Assembly: GCA_016712035.1 (NCBI GenBank)
Contig: JADJRT010000001.1
Span: forward strand, 992,001-1,056,000
Direction: 5' to 3'
DNA length: 64,000 nt
Origin: Flammeovirgaceae bacterium
Lineage (GTDB): Bacteria > Bacteroidota > Bacteroidia > Cytophagales > Cyclobacteriaceae
The position numbers and the translations under genes were made by a program. The notes under the pieces are model-generated. The model worked only from the letters and a program-made list of their open reading frames with translations, searched no databases and was not told where the DNA came from. Positions within the stretch are counted from its first letter, which is position 1. Every line of letters begins with the position of its first letter. Positions 28,308 to 39,123 of this stretch are shown here, one piece after another.

Positions 28308-29291
28308 ATGGAAGGCTTAGCATTTATCTTTATTGTCTTTGTATGTATCATCGGATTTTTCATGTTTCTGTATTTTGTTCCGGTGGGCTTGTGGATTACA
28401 GCTGTTTTTGCCAACGTAAAAGTGACCATTGGCGAACTGATCGGAATGAGAATCAGAAAAGTGCCACCCGGAATTATTGTTAACTCGCTAATCACTGCGA
28501 CCAAAGCAGGATTGCAGGTAACGACCAATGAATTGGAAACGCATTACCTGGCGGGTGGCGATGTACCAAACGTTATCCGCGCCCTTATCTCTGCAGAGAA
28601 AGCAAATATCAATTTAACATTTAAACAAGCTACTGCCATTAACCTGGCGGGTCGCGATGTATTCGAAGCAGTTCAGATTTCAGTTAACCCTAAAGTCATA
28701 ACTACACCTAAAGTGGCTGCAGTTGCGGCTGATGGTATTCAGTTGATTGCGGTTGCACGAGTAACTGTGCGCGCAAGTATTGCGCAGTTAGTAGGTGGTG
28801 CTGGTGAAGATACTATTTTGGCTCGCGTTGGCGAAGGCATTGTGACCTCTATCGGTTCAGCAAAATCGCACAAAGAAGTATTAGCTAACCCCGATAAGAT
28901 TTCCAAACTCGTGCTTTCGCGTGGATTGGATGCGGGAACAGCGTTTGAAATTCTTTCCATTGATATTGCCGATGTGGATGTAGGCGCGAACATTGGTGCC
29001 AAACTTCAAATCGATCAGGCTTCTGCCGATTTGAAAGTTGCTGAGGCACGTGCTGAAGAGCGCAGAGCTATGGCTGTTGCACTGGAGCAAGAGATGATAG
29101 CTAAAGCTCAGGAAGCTCGTGCTAACGTAATTCAAGCGGAGGCTGAAATTCCTAAAGCTATTGCAGAGGCTTTTGTTAAAGGAAATTTGGGTGTGATGGA
29201 TTATTATAAGATGCAAAATGTACAAGCGGATACGGATATGCGTCAGTCTATCTCAGGATCTGGTAAGTCGGGACAGAATCCTAATACCTAG
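28308..29291 (+). CDS. floA: Flotillin-like protein FloA
   Basis: Scaffold protein of functional membrane microdomains. An N-terminal hydrophobic hairpin (residues about 3-35) is followed by an SPFH domain and the Ala/Glu-rich coiled region (ARAEERRAMAVALEQEMIAK, EARANVIQAEAEIPKAIAEA) typical of FloA. At 327 residues it has the family length and the frame is intact. A strong hairpin terminator follows 22 bases after the stop. Confidence 0.95.
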   Translation: MEGLAFIFIVFVCIIGFFMFLYFVPVGLWITAVFANVKVTIGELIGMRIRKVPPGIIVNSLITATKAGLQVTTNELETHYLAGGDVPNVIRALISAEKANINLTFKQATAINLAGRDVFEAVQISVNPKVITTPKVAAVAADGIQLIAVARVTVRASIAQLVGGAGEDTILARVGEGIVTSIGSAKSHKEVLANPDKISKLVLSRGLDAGTAFEILSIDIADVDVGANIGAKLQIDQASADLKVAEARAEERRAMAVALEQEMIAKAQEARANVIQAEAEIPKAIAEAFVKGNLGVMDYYKMQNVQADTDMRQSISGSGKSGQNPNT

Positions 29292-29313
29292 TATTGAATC
29301 AAGAGTTGAATAG

Positions 29314-29340
29314 AAAGGGCCTAGAGGCCCTTTTTTATTT
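29314..29340 (+). terminator. Rho-independent terminator after floA
   Basis: AAAGGGCC pairs with GGCCCTTT around a short loop and runs directly into TTTTTTATTT. On the minus strand the same hairpin is followed by a shorter T-rich stretch, so it may also end the WG-repeat gene, whose stop is at 29342. Confidence 0.9.
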
Positions 29341-29341
29341 T

Positions 29342-31454
29342 CTAATTCTCCAGGATAATTTCTTTCCAATCGGATTTCTTTAAGGCCAGGTATTGATTAC
29401 GGGTAGAATCAAATGAAAGGGCATCATAGATTAAAGGTATGGCGCTCAATCCGCCAATAGAGATCAATCCATATTTACCATCGCGACCAACAATAACAAA
29501 TCCATTTTCTAATTCCTGCAATTCCTGGAAACGCGGTTCAATTAAAATACTTCCATCCTTATCGGCTAAGCCTATTAAACCTTGTTGATGAATTCTCAAT
29601 TTCATATTTGCCTGATGAGTAATTGAATCATATTGAGGATTTAGCACATACTTTCCGGCTTTATTTATTACGCCTGTCTTTCCATTTTTCTTAACAATGG
29701 AAAATCCTTGGCTAAAACTTTCTACCGATTCAAAGTTTGGATTAATAACAATCTGATCCTGATGATTCAGAAATCCCCACTTTCCAATTAATTTAACTGG
29801 CGCCAGCCCCTCATGAAACTCGCCAATACCATCATAGCGATTCGCGATCCGCAAACGACCCCGCGAGTCAATAAATCCATATTTACCATCACGCTTTATT
29901 CCACGCATTCCCTCTCGCTCAGGAAATATTTCTTCCAACTTATCAAGTGGTGGAGGATCAACCCGGCTTAGCAGGCGTCCTTGATAATCAAGTGTTTTTA
30001 AAGTTCCATCGGGTAGGTATTCTTCCCAATAATCTTTCTTGAGTGAGAAAGGATTATCCGTAAAGTAGATTACTTCACCCTTTATACTTTTCAGAAATTT
30101 ATTTTGTGGTTCTAGTTGGAGATAGCACGAGTCATTCACCAATATAAGCGGATGCGGTTGAGGCGGAACCAGCCAGTCTTCCATTATCGAAATAATGCCA
30201 TATTGATCCTTGAATTTTACCACTACTTGTTTCGCGGAGATTTCGAGAAGAGAATCGAATACACAATGAATTGTTTCGGCACCCCACTGATTGAGCGCCC
30301 CCCAGTAACCATTATTCTTTACCGGATAAATACCCGCCTGCTGATTTTCAATTTGCTGGTAATTTTTTGGGGACCGGAAGGTTTGCTTTCTATTGGTCAA
30401 AAACCAACCCTCCGTTTTACGTAAGACAAGCACATTATAATTTTCAACTCGAAGCGAATCGTAGACAAGAGGAATAATAATATTATTTTTGTAATCGATT
30501 ATCCCAACCTTATTTCCCTTACGCGCAAGTAGCTGATCGTGTTGAATGGATTTAATATCATCATATTGAGCAGGAAGCACTACACTCATGGACGAATCAA
30601 GAATTCCGAATTTATTGGAATACCGGTAAATAGTTTTTCCATCAACTGGTATTAAGTCATCTGCCATTAAAGAGCGTTGAACCTGATTTCGTTCTGATAG
30701 CAAAAACCATTGATGATGGGCCAGTACCTTGGCTCGATCTCCATACAATAGTTTTATAGATTGGTAAGCAGGGTCAATCATGATGTTGCCATCACGATCG
30801 AGTAACCCTTGATTTAAGTTTTGATAAATTATAGCTCTGCTTTTATCAAAATCGGCAATAGAATCAATTTTAAAATCGGTAACAGCACGTCCGTCTTCAC
30901 GATAAAGTGCAATTTTTCCCAATTCATTTTCTACCGCATAGCGTAGCGTGCCCAACGGATGAATACTTTTGTAGACTACAGGAATAATCAAACGATTCTC
31001 TAAATCGGTAAGACCGTAGTGATAACTGGCATTATTTAAATTGAAAACTATGGCCCGTAGTCCATGGATACTAATGCCATCATACTGAAAGGGGATCTTT
31101 ATTTCTCCTCGTAGATTAAGGCATCCGGCTTTGGTTAGTGCGGGATTTATTTTTTTTCGAGCAATTACATATTCGGCCCCTGCATAAGTCAATGACTCAA
31201 AAGTTGCCAGGGTAATAAATTCTTTTTAAGATTGAGGATGCCCCAATGGTTATTCAACCGATAGCCGGTAACATCACCAATTACAGAAAAGCTGCCATCA
31301 GACCAGCCGAGGGCTTCAAATGCTGCCAGGACCAAAACATCACCTTTTGGTTTTTGATGCCCACCTTTCCATTCTCTTCAAATATTAAAAATGAATCGGC
31401 CTGACAAACAAAGCCGAATAGGGTCAAAATTAAAATCGCTACAATTCGTCTCAC
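29342..31454 (-). CDS. WG-repeat protein (frameshifted at the N-terminus, GTG start)
   Basis: About 705 residues built of WG/KWG repeats (GKYGFIDSRGRL, GKWGFLNHQDQIVI, GKTGVINKAGKYVLNPQYDS and others), a beta-repeat of unknown function common in Bacteroidota. A GTG at 31454 opens RRIVAILILTLFGFVCQADS, an export signal. The long frame begins at 31192, and two indels near 31220 and 31345 separate it from the N-terminal part (FEENGKVGIKNQK, LNNHWGILNLKK). The protein is therefore predicted periplasmic or surface-located. It ends at the floA terminator. Confidence 0.83.
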
Positions 31455-31542
31455 CGTGTAAAGGTATGGGCTTATAAATGATTTTAGAAAAATTTTGATG
31501 GAGGACTACCGGAAACACTTACCGTCTGTCGGATTCGCTGAA

Positions 31543-32127
31543 TTATAACAAGTGAATTAGATCTTCCGGAGTATCTAAATCGATCTCACCTTTTTCAAAG
31601 GGAACATCAGTCGTGGAGCCCTTGAATGTCTGAATTATTTTTCGGGCGCCTTGCGAATCACTTACTTGCATAAGTTTTGGAAAGAGACTGCTTTTAAACA
31701 GAGCAGGAACACCTTTGGTTTGGTTATAAAACGAGGTTACAATATCTGCGTTGGTTTTTTTAAAAGCTGAGATAATGTTTTGTAAATGTCCAGCTGTGAG
31801 AAAAGGTTGGTCACATACCATTATCAGAACAGCTTCCATTTCGGAAAAATGATCTACTAAATTTTTTAATCCAACCTTAAGGGAACTTCCCATTCCTTTT
31901 TCCCAATCGGGGTTAGTGACAATTTCAACGGGTAGGGTTTCAATAATTTTTTTATGGACTTCGGCCTGAGCGCCAAGTACAACAACAATACTTTCAGCGT
32001 GCGCACCCATTGCTTCGCGCACAGATTTTAACAACAACGGTTCGCCTTGTATGGGCACCAACTGTTTGGATTGCCCCAATCGGGAAGAGTTGCCGGCAGC
32101 TAAAATCAGAATGGAAATGCCTTTCAT
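31543..32127 (-). CDS. mocA: Molybdenum cofactor nucleotidyltransferase (MocA-like)
   Basis: Probably attaches CMP to the molybdenum cofactor for xanthine-dehydrogenase-type enzymes. The N-terminus ILILAAGNSSRLGQSKQLVP is the LAAGxSxRxGxxK signature, and MVCDQPFL holds the metal-binding Asp. The start at the MKGIS methionine (32127) puts the signature at the usual distance; an ATG two codons earlier is possible. About 194 residues, frame intact. It lies 18 bases behind the PQQ dehydrogenase and near xdhC, which supports the Mo-hydroxylase connection, but no hydroxylase gene is in the window. Confidence 0.85.
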   Translation of the reverse strand: MKGISILILAAGNSSRLGQSKQLVPIQGEPLLLKSVREAMGAHAESIVVVLGAQAEVHKKIIETLPVEIVTNPDWEKGMGSSLKVGLKNLVDHFSEMEAVLIMVCDQPFLTAGHLQNIISAFKKTNADIVTSFYNQTKGVPALFKSSLFPKLMQVSDSQGARKIIQTFKGSTTDVPFEKGEIDLDTPEDLIHLL

Positions 32128-32145
32128 GTTCAACGTATTTATTGT

Positions 32146-34244
32146 TTACGGCAGTGAAAACGCGATATAAGAATCTCCGGATTTGGTTCCCATTTTTCCA
32201 CCACCACAGGCAATCACAAGGAATTGTTTACCCTCGACTTCATAAACAGCCGGTGTAGCATAACCTCCGGCAGGTAATGGATGTTCCCATAACACCTCTC
32301 CATTACTTTTATCAAAGGCTCTGATTTTTTCATCACGTGAGGCAGCAACAAATACAATGCCCCCCAAAGTAGCAACCACACCTCCATAATTTTCAGTACC
32401 CGTTGCCGCTATTCCTTGCGCTTTCAATTCTTTAAACTCGCCTAGAGGCACTTGCCATTTAATTTCTCCTTTATTTAAGTCAATGGCATTGAGTGTTCCC
32501 CAAGGTGGCTCAACTGCGGGATAACCTTCGGGTGTGAGAAATCGGTTATAGCCCGTGTTGGAAAATAAAATGTCAGGATCGCGTTCGAAGATTCCTTTCT
32601 TTTCTTCATCTGTTCTTTCTTGCAAGATCCCAACACATAGCGCGAAATGGCGTCTCTTTCTTTTTCACTCAGGTGAGAAAAGGCAGGCATTACGCCCTTA
32701 CCAGTAAGCATAAATTTCATTAGGCTTTCTTTGGAATACTTCGTTTCAAGATTTCTCAAAGAAGGAAAAACAGGGCCATCCCCCCCGCGATCGGTTCCAT
32801 GACAGGTAGCACAATGTGTACGATATAATGAGATGCCAATCCACGCATCTTCTTTCATTCTTACATCTACCATTTGTAAAATCCACGGCATTTCATTGGC
32901 ATTTACATAAAGGATTCCACTTTCTGGATCGAAGGAGGGGCCACCCCATTCCGCACCGCCATCAAAACCTGGGAAGATAATCGTGCCTTCTTTACTGGGT
33001 GGAATGAATTGCTGACCTGTTTTTAATCCAATAAATTTCTCTTTTACAAAAGCTTCGCCTGCAGGGGTAATCGTATTGATCATGTCTTCAGTGAACACTT
33101 GTCGTGAAAACGGAGGCGGTTTTGTTGGTACGGGTTGTGTAGCCCAAGCTTGTTCGCCTTCCAGAGTGGAATTTGGCACAGCAACTTCTTCGACCGGAAA
33201 AAGCGGCTCACCAGTATCTCTGTTTAGAAGAAATACATAACCCGTTTTTGTTGTCTGTGCAACAGCATCTTTACTTTCACCATTATGAGTAACAGTAACC
33301 AGTACTGGGGCTGCCGGCAAGTCGCGGTCCCACATGTCGTGATGGATAGTTTGGTAATGCCATTTGCGAATACCCGTTTCAGCATCAAGGGCAAGCACAC
33401 AATTGGCAAAAAGATTTTGTCCATGGCGATTGCCACCATAAAAATCAAACGAAGCGGAGCCCGTGGAGGCAAATACTAAACCGCGTTCATGATCGACAGA
33501 CATACCGGCCCATGAATTAGCTCCGCCAATTTTCTTCCAGACATCCGCTGGCCACGTGTCGTAACCAAATTCTCCCGGTTGGGGTATTGTGTGGAAAGTC
33601 CAAATCAACTTTCCTGTTTTAACATTAAAGGCCCGAATGTATCCAGGTGCTGCTATGGGGCCTTCATGCACACGCGATCCCATAATAATTAAATCTTTAA
33701 AAATTACACCCGGTGTGTTTGAAAGCACCATAAGGTTCGCTGCACGATCGCCCAACCCTTCTTTTAAACTTACGCGACCTGCCGTACCAAACGATTCAAT
33801 TTTTTTCCCATCCTGAGCATTGATGGCATACAGGTATTCTCCAAACGTGTATAAGATTCGTTTATCGCTACCCTCTTCCCAATACGTTACTCCACGATTT
33901 ACACCAAGCCCAGTATTGGCCTCTCCGGGTTCAAACTTCCATAAAAGTTTTCCTGTGTTTGCCTCTATGGCGAATGCTTTTAATGTGGGTGTTGTTCCAT
34001 AGAGAACATTTCCAACAACAATAGGATTGCATTGAATCTGCGTGCGATTATTAATAGTATCAGCATCGCCTGATCTGAAACGCCAGGCTACCTGAAGTTG
34101 ATTAACATTTTCTCTATTGATTTGATTGAGTTGCGAATATTGAATACCATCTGCGGTACCACCCTTAATCTTCCATCCCAAATATTTCTTTTCAGATTGC
34201 GTACAGGATAAAAGAAGGACAATTAGTAGGGATAGGTATTTCAT
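32146..34244 (-). CDS. PQQ-dependent dehydrogenase with inserted cytochrome c domain, lipoprotein (one frameshift)
   Basis: Periplasmic quinoprotein oxidising a sugar or alcohol. The signal YLSLLIVLLLSC has a lipobox. The eight-bladed propeller is recognised by IQYSQLNQINRENVNQLQVAW, GSRVHEGPIAAPGYIRAFNVKTG, TIHHDMWDRDLPAAPVLV and GGAEWGGPSFDPESGILYVN. A cytochrome c module (HCATCHGTD, then GKGVMPAF as Met ligand region) is inserted before the last blades, and the protein ends with ACGGGKMGTKSGD and YIAFSLP. A single indel near 32620 splits it; joined length is about 699 residues. The embedded haem would pass electrons to other c cytochromes such as the one at 35899. The substrate cannot be told from the sequence. 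Confidence 0.88.
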
Positions 34245-34297
34245 TGTATAGAATTTACAATGAAACTCCTGAAATAAAACTGGACTTACAAGAAATT

Positions 34298-35466
34298 TTA
34301 TTTTGGTGAGCGAGATTCCTCGACATAAGACTGTTTGAAAACCTGATCGGTATTTGGCTCACGCTGATGGATAGGGCCGTCCAGATTTTTAAGAAATCCG
34401 CCTTCGCGGTTAGTGAATTTACTTTGAATCTCTGAGATAATCGATACGGCAATTTCATCCGGAGCTTCGGCTCCGATATCTAAACCAATGGGCGAATGGA
34501 TACGGTGCAGATCAAAATCAGAAAGTTCAATTCCGCTTTGTTGAAATTCCTGCTTCATCTTATCGAAACGCTTGCGCGGACCTAGTATACCGATGTATGG
34601 AGTAGGGGTATTCAGAAGTTTCTTTAACACATCGCGATCATATTCATAGTTGTGCGACATCAGTACACAGGCTGTGTATGGATTGATTTCAAAATCGCGA
34701 TCGATAAATTCCCTTTGACAGAGAGATAGTTTATCAGCGGTAGGAAAAAATATGGGAGCAATATGGGCCACACATGCGTCCGTTACCGAAACACGCCAGC
34801 CGAGTGATTTGGCTAACTCACTCACGGGCCTTGCATCGAACCCTCCACCAAAACTTATCCAGGACACCGTGGGCTGTACAAGTTCCACAAACACATCGTA
34901 AGAAACGCCAGATATTTGATAATTCTTTGCCCCGGATTTTTTTGTGTTAAAGAGTTGCTTCAAATCATTAAGAACAAAGTTGGCCAGTTCGGAATTTGAG
35001 AATTGGTTGCGCAATGTTTGGGAACTTGTTATTAAAATTTTTCGGCTATGCCGGGGCCTTCAAAAATGGTAGCCAGTGCTAACGGTTCGCTGGTGTTTAT
35101 TACCGAATCGAACTGTGCAATTGGATTATTTTTATCTTCAATGACCAGAGGCTCAATAAGAACATCAATCACTCCGTTGCATCCTAATCCAATTCCGAGA
35201 TTTTGATTACTTTCTTCGCGGGTATCATACCTAACGGTCATTGGGGTTTTACCCGACATAACCGTACGTGCTTTTCTCAAGGCATCGCCCTCCAGACACC
35301 CTCCGCTTATTGAGCCTACCCAACGTCCATCATCGGTAATAAGCATTCTTGCTCCGGGGCTGCGATAAGAAGATCCGCGAACTTTAACCACGGTGGCAAG
35401 TGCGGCTTTTCTCTGCGAGAAGTCAACCTTGTGATACGCGGAAACGATGGCTTTAAAATCTTTCAT
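34298..35466 (-). CDS. xdhC: XdhC/CoxI family protein (one frameshift)
   Basis: Accessory factor that loads sulfurated molybdenum cofactor into xanthine-dehydrogenase-family enzymes. The N-terminal domain contains VKVRGSSYRSPGARMLI and GSISGGCLEGDALRKA. The C-terminal Rossmann-like domain has ISFGGGFDARPVSELAKSLG, VLMSHNYEYDRDVL and IHSPIGLDIGAEAPDEIAVSI. The frame breaks in the T-run 35038-35042; one added base gives AEKILITSSQTLRNQFS. Length is about 390 residues. It is followed by the PQQ dehydrogenase and MocA genes on the same strand. Confidence 0.9.
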
Positions 35467-35477
35467 AGCCTGGTTTT

Positions 35478-35888
35478 CTAATCAATCCCTTCTTTTTCCA
35501 GATCTTCTTCATTATGAGAAAAATAATCAATCCCTAATAAATCTCCATTGTATTCTTTGAAACACAAAGTGTCTCCAATTTGTTTGGATTGATAATGATG
35601 TGAATGGCAATTTACTTTTAACACTTGGCCCTCCACATTTACAAAAGCAATCCATTGTTCCTGTTTTTCAGTAGATATTGTATAGTCGTATGATTTATAT
35701 TTTCCATAGGGCAATACGTGTGGGCTAGTTGTATTTTTTTCGGGTACGTAGAGTTTGTCAACAACGATGCCTTGCAGTAGTTCCGGTTTCGAAAAAAGCA
35801 CATCGAAAGCAACAAAACCTATGGCGACAAAAATCCCAACCAACACAACAAGAATAATTCCGGTCTTAATGCTTACGCGTGCTGCCAT
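35478..35888 (-). CDS. Hypothetical membrane-anchored protein
   Basis: 136 residues. One N-terminal membrane helix (GIILVVLVGIFVAIGFVAFDVLF, about 9-31) is followed by a soluble, presumably periplasmic, domain with a conspicuous CHSHH cluster (VLKVNCHSHHYQSKQIG) and an acidic tail. The small beta-type domain could bind a metal. I do not recognise a family. It sits 10 bases behind the cytochrome c gene and 11 bases before xdhC, so it belongs to that transcript. Confidence 0.7.
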   Translation of the reverse strand: MAARVSIKTGIILVVLVGIFVAIGFVAFDVLFSKPELLQGIVVDKLYVPEKNTTSPHVLPYGKYKSYDYTISTEKQEQWIAFVNVEGQVLKVNCHSHHYQSKQIGDTLCFKEYNGDLLGIDYFSHNEEDLEKEGID

Positions 35889-35898
35889 AAACTAAAGA

Positions 35899-36303
35899 TT
35901 ATTTTTTTCTTGCCGATTTCACCTCAGCGGGTGTTGTTACCCCGGCCTTATTTTCAAAGGAATTAAAAATATAATTCATCAGGTCACTCATTTGCTCATC
36001 GGATAAGTCATACCCGTTCATTTCGCCATTGTATTGAGTTCCGTTTACCGTCATTTCTCCACTTACCCCATACAAGGTTTGTTGTATAGCGCGTTTCTTA
36101 TCCGCCAGCATATAGTCTGATTTAGAAAGGGGTGGAAAAATTCCCGGAAGACCCTCCCCTTGATCCATATGACAACTGATGCAATTGCGTTGGTAAATTT
36201 CCTTACCTCGCTCCATACTTGCATTTAAGTCAGTTTGTATTTGTTGAAAGGATAACAAAGCAACGGCCAAGGCAACAGGAATAAGTAGGCTTACTTTTTT
36301 CAT
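35899..36303 (-). CDS. Monohaem cytochrome c
   Basis: 134 residues with a signal peptide (to about residue 24) and one class I cytochrome c domain: CISCH haem site, PGIFPPLSKSDYM, and a C-terminal helix DEQMSDLMNYIFNSF. It is predicted periplasmic and a plausible electron acceptor for the PQQ dehydrogenase three genes downstream. It resembles the cytochrome at 48564 in the segment around PPL-x-x-SD. The frame is intact. Confidence 0.92.
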   Translation of the reverse strand: MKKVSLLIPVALAVALLSFQQIQTDLNASMERGKEIYQRNCISCHMDQGEGLPGIFPPLSKSDYMLADKKRAIQQTLYGVSGEMTVNGTQYNGEMNGYDLSDEQMSDLMNYIFNSFENKAGVTTPAEVKSARKK

Positions 36304-36396
36304 TGTGTATTTGATATAGGCTATGAATTACGGTGTTAAAGATACTCATTTTATAAACAGAATTTTTGGAGTGGTGAATTCGTGCTGTTAAAATTC

Positions 36397-37173
36397 TTAT
36401 CGACTTATTTTCAACAGCAATTTTTTGCAACGCTCTTTTCGTGCGGCATCGTCCGGTTCTGCCTGGGGCAAAGCGATAGCCCGATGGAGGATTTCGATAG
36501 CTTTTTATCCTGATCAAGGGCATGCAGGGGCCGAAGCCTGGCCAAATAAAAAAAGTATGCTGTTGGATTTATACCGCAGGGCTTGTTCAAAATAAGTAAG
36601 TGAACTTTTAGGTGAGATTTCTTCTGGAAAACCACCAAAAAAACGTTGCAGGCAGTAAGCTCAAACCAGTTAAGTTGTGAAAGCTCCAATTGCCATTTGC
36701 CCAACACAAAGTATGCTTCGGCAAACGTAGTGTCGCTTTTTTAAAATTTGGGTCGCTTGTTCATGAATAGTTTGTGCATTTTCAACTTTTTCGCGTCCAC
36801 TCGAGGCCTGTTCTGAAAGTAATCCTAAAGAGATAATGTAGGCCATGCGAGCCTCCGAATTGGCAGGGGTGAGCTTGATAGATTTTTGCGCATATACCCG
36901 TGCACGGTCAAGAAGGCCCTTTCGCTTTTCGACTTCCTTAATTGGCATTCTACCTGCAATATTGGATAGCATTCTGCTTGCGTGTGTCAAGGCATTACTA
37001 TGTTTATGATCAGCAGTTATCACTTTTTCGAATAGTGCCAGTGCCCCTTCCGTATCGAACTCCTTTTCCTTTAACAATCCTGCCTGGAACAAATCATTCG
37101 CAGGTTGAGCCACGCTTACCATATTTGTTAAGACTCCGAACGCAAGTATAAGTATCCAGGGTTTAGGGTTCAT
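36397..37173 (-). CDS. TPR-like exported protein (several frameshifts)
   Basis: A signal peptide (to about residue 22, ending VSVAQ) is followed by helical repeats of TPR type (FQAGLLKEKEFDTEGALALFEKVI, ARVYAQKSIKLTPANSEARM). The N-terminal 160 residues are in one frame (37173-36690). The rest needs at least three indels to read LGKWQLELSQLNWFELTACN, then a repeat around KPCG/ALRYKSN, then LHALDQDKKA and a basic end KKLLLKISR stopping at 36397. About 258 residues. The function is unknown; the scaffold suggests protein interaction. Confidence 0.68.
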
Positions 37174-37329
37174 AAATCGAAATACTGAAATAATCTAATG
37201 ATTGAAATATAGCCCCAACAATCGTTTGCGGAAAGCCAAAGGTCATCTCAAATCTAATTAACTTAACTCTTTTGCCAATCATTTATTACTTTCGCACCCC
37301 ATTAAGAAAACCTAATTTATCTGAATTAC

Positions 37330-39034
37330 ATGATTACGCCCTCTGAACTGTTCTCATACAAGATTGATAAAAAGTACGCGAAACCAGCCGCTTATTTTTC
37401 GATGGAATTTGCCATTGACCAACCACTTAAAATATATAGTGGCGGCTTAGGTTTTTTGGCCGGTTCGCACATGCGTAGTGCGTATGAATTAAAGCAAAAT
37501 CTCGTTGGCATTGGTATACTTTGGAAATACGGATATTACGATCAGGAGCGCAACATGGATGGAACGCTTAAGGCTGGGTATGTAGAAAAGAATTATTCTT
37601 TTTTAACGGATACCGGAATCGTATTTCCCATTACCATTCACAACCACGAAGTAAAAGTAAAAGCCTGGCTGCTGAAGCCCGAAGTATTTCATACTGCACC
37701 CATTTTCTTATTAAGCACCGATATACCTGAGAATGATCATCTGGCACAAACTATTTGCCATCGGTTGTACGATAGTCACGAGTCAGCACGCATTGCGCAA
37801 TCTATATTGTTAGGTACCGGGGGCGCAAAGTTGCTTGATGTATTGGGTCGCGAAACGGAAGTTTATCACATGAACGAAGGCCACGCGCTTCCACTTTGTT
37901 TTTACCTGCTGGATAAATATAACAACGATCTGGAAGAGGTTAAGAAGCGAGTAGTATTCACCACGCATACACCCGAAAAGGCAGGTAATGAAGAGCATTC
38001 TATTTCATACATGGATGTGATGAGCTTCTTCCACGAAGTACCCAAGGAAACCGTACTGGAATTGGCAGCTCCTGATGAACAAAATTTAAGTTACACCCTT
38101 GCGGCATTAAGGATGTCGCGCAAAGCGAATGGTGTTTCCGCGTTGCATGGCGAAGTATCTCGTAAAATGTGGGAAGGATTTGATGACATCTGCGAAATTA
38201 CCTCCATCACCAATGCACAAAATAAAACGTATTGGATGGACGAACAATTAGCCGGCTATTTAAATGAAGGGAATGACACTGCGTTGGTGGAAAGGAAGAA
38301 GGCATTGAAAAAAGAATTATTTCAGGTAGTGGCAAACCAAACAGGTAAAATTTTTTGATGAAAATGTTATCACCATCGTTTGGGCCAGACGATTTGCTGC
38401 ATACAAACGTGCTAATCTATTGATCCGTGATTTTGAACGTTTCGAAAAACTGGTGAGCAACAGCAAATATCCGGTTCAGGTAATTTGGGCAGGTAAGCCA
38501 TACCCCGAAGATCATGGAGCTATCGATATCTTCAACGACATTCATAATAAAATCAAACATTTGCCAAACTGTGCTATCCTTACGGGATACGAAATGCAAC
38601 TTTCGGGTTTGCTAAAGCGCGGATCGGATTTGTGGTTAAATACACCTAAGATGTACCGGGAGGCATCTGGTACTTCGGGCATGACGGCCGCTATGAATGG
38701 CAGCGTTAATCTTTCTATTCCCGATGGTTGGATTCCTGAATTTTCAAACCACGGGAAAAACTGCTTTATTATTGAGCAATCTGAGTCAGAAGATTCGGAC
38801 GAGCGTGATACGCAGGAACATGCTACCTTACTCACGCTATTAGAAAAGGAGATCACACCTCTTTATTATGACAAACCAAAAGCCTGGACGACTCTTGTGA
38901 AGCAAAGCATGACAGATGTATTGCCAGAGTTTGATTCTAATCGAATGGCAAGGGAATATTATGAGCAGATGTACACCGCTGATTATAAACCTGCAAAGAA
39001 GTCTGTCAAAGCAAAAAAGGAGGAAGTAATCTAA
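37330..39034 (+). CDS. Alpha-glucan phosphorylase-like protein (GT35, short type; one frameshift)
   Basis: Phosphorolysis of glycogen-type glucans is the expected role. The protein is about 568 residues. Family segments are YFSMEFAIDQPLKIYSGGLG with FLAGSHMRSA, VYHMNEGHALPL, TTHTPEKAGNEEH, WARRFAAYKRA and LNTPKMYREASGTSGM. The frame changes in the A/T run near 38351-38356. At the position where phosphorylases carry the PLP lysine (GTSGMK or GTGNMK) this protein has Thr (ACG at 38684-38686), and the frame around it is clean. So it is either a family variant or not a PLP-dependent phosphorylase. A GT3 glycogen synthase is at 52966. It stands alone after a 156-base divergent gap. Confidence 0.85.
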
Positions 39035-39123
39035 GTTTACCCAAAAGCAGTAAGGCTTACCTTTTTGTGATTGTCTTCTGCCGGACAGGAAGTTAGCGAT
39101 GAAAATTGCACCTTTACGGTAGC

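Noticed and set aside
34255..34458. Separate small gene at the 3' end of xdhC
   Set aside because: It overlaps the xdhC C-terminus in another frame and shows no family features.
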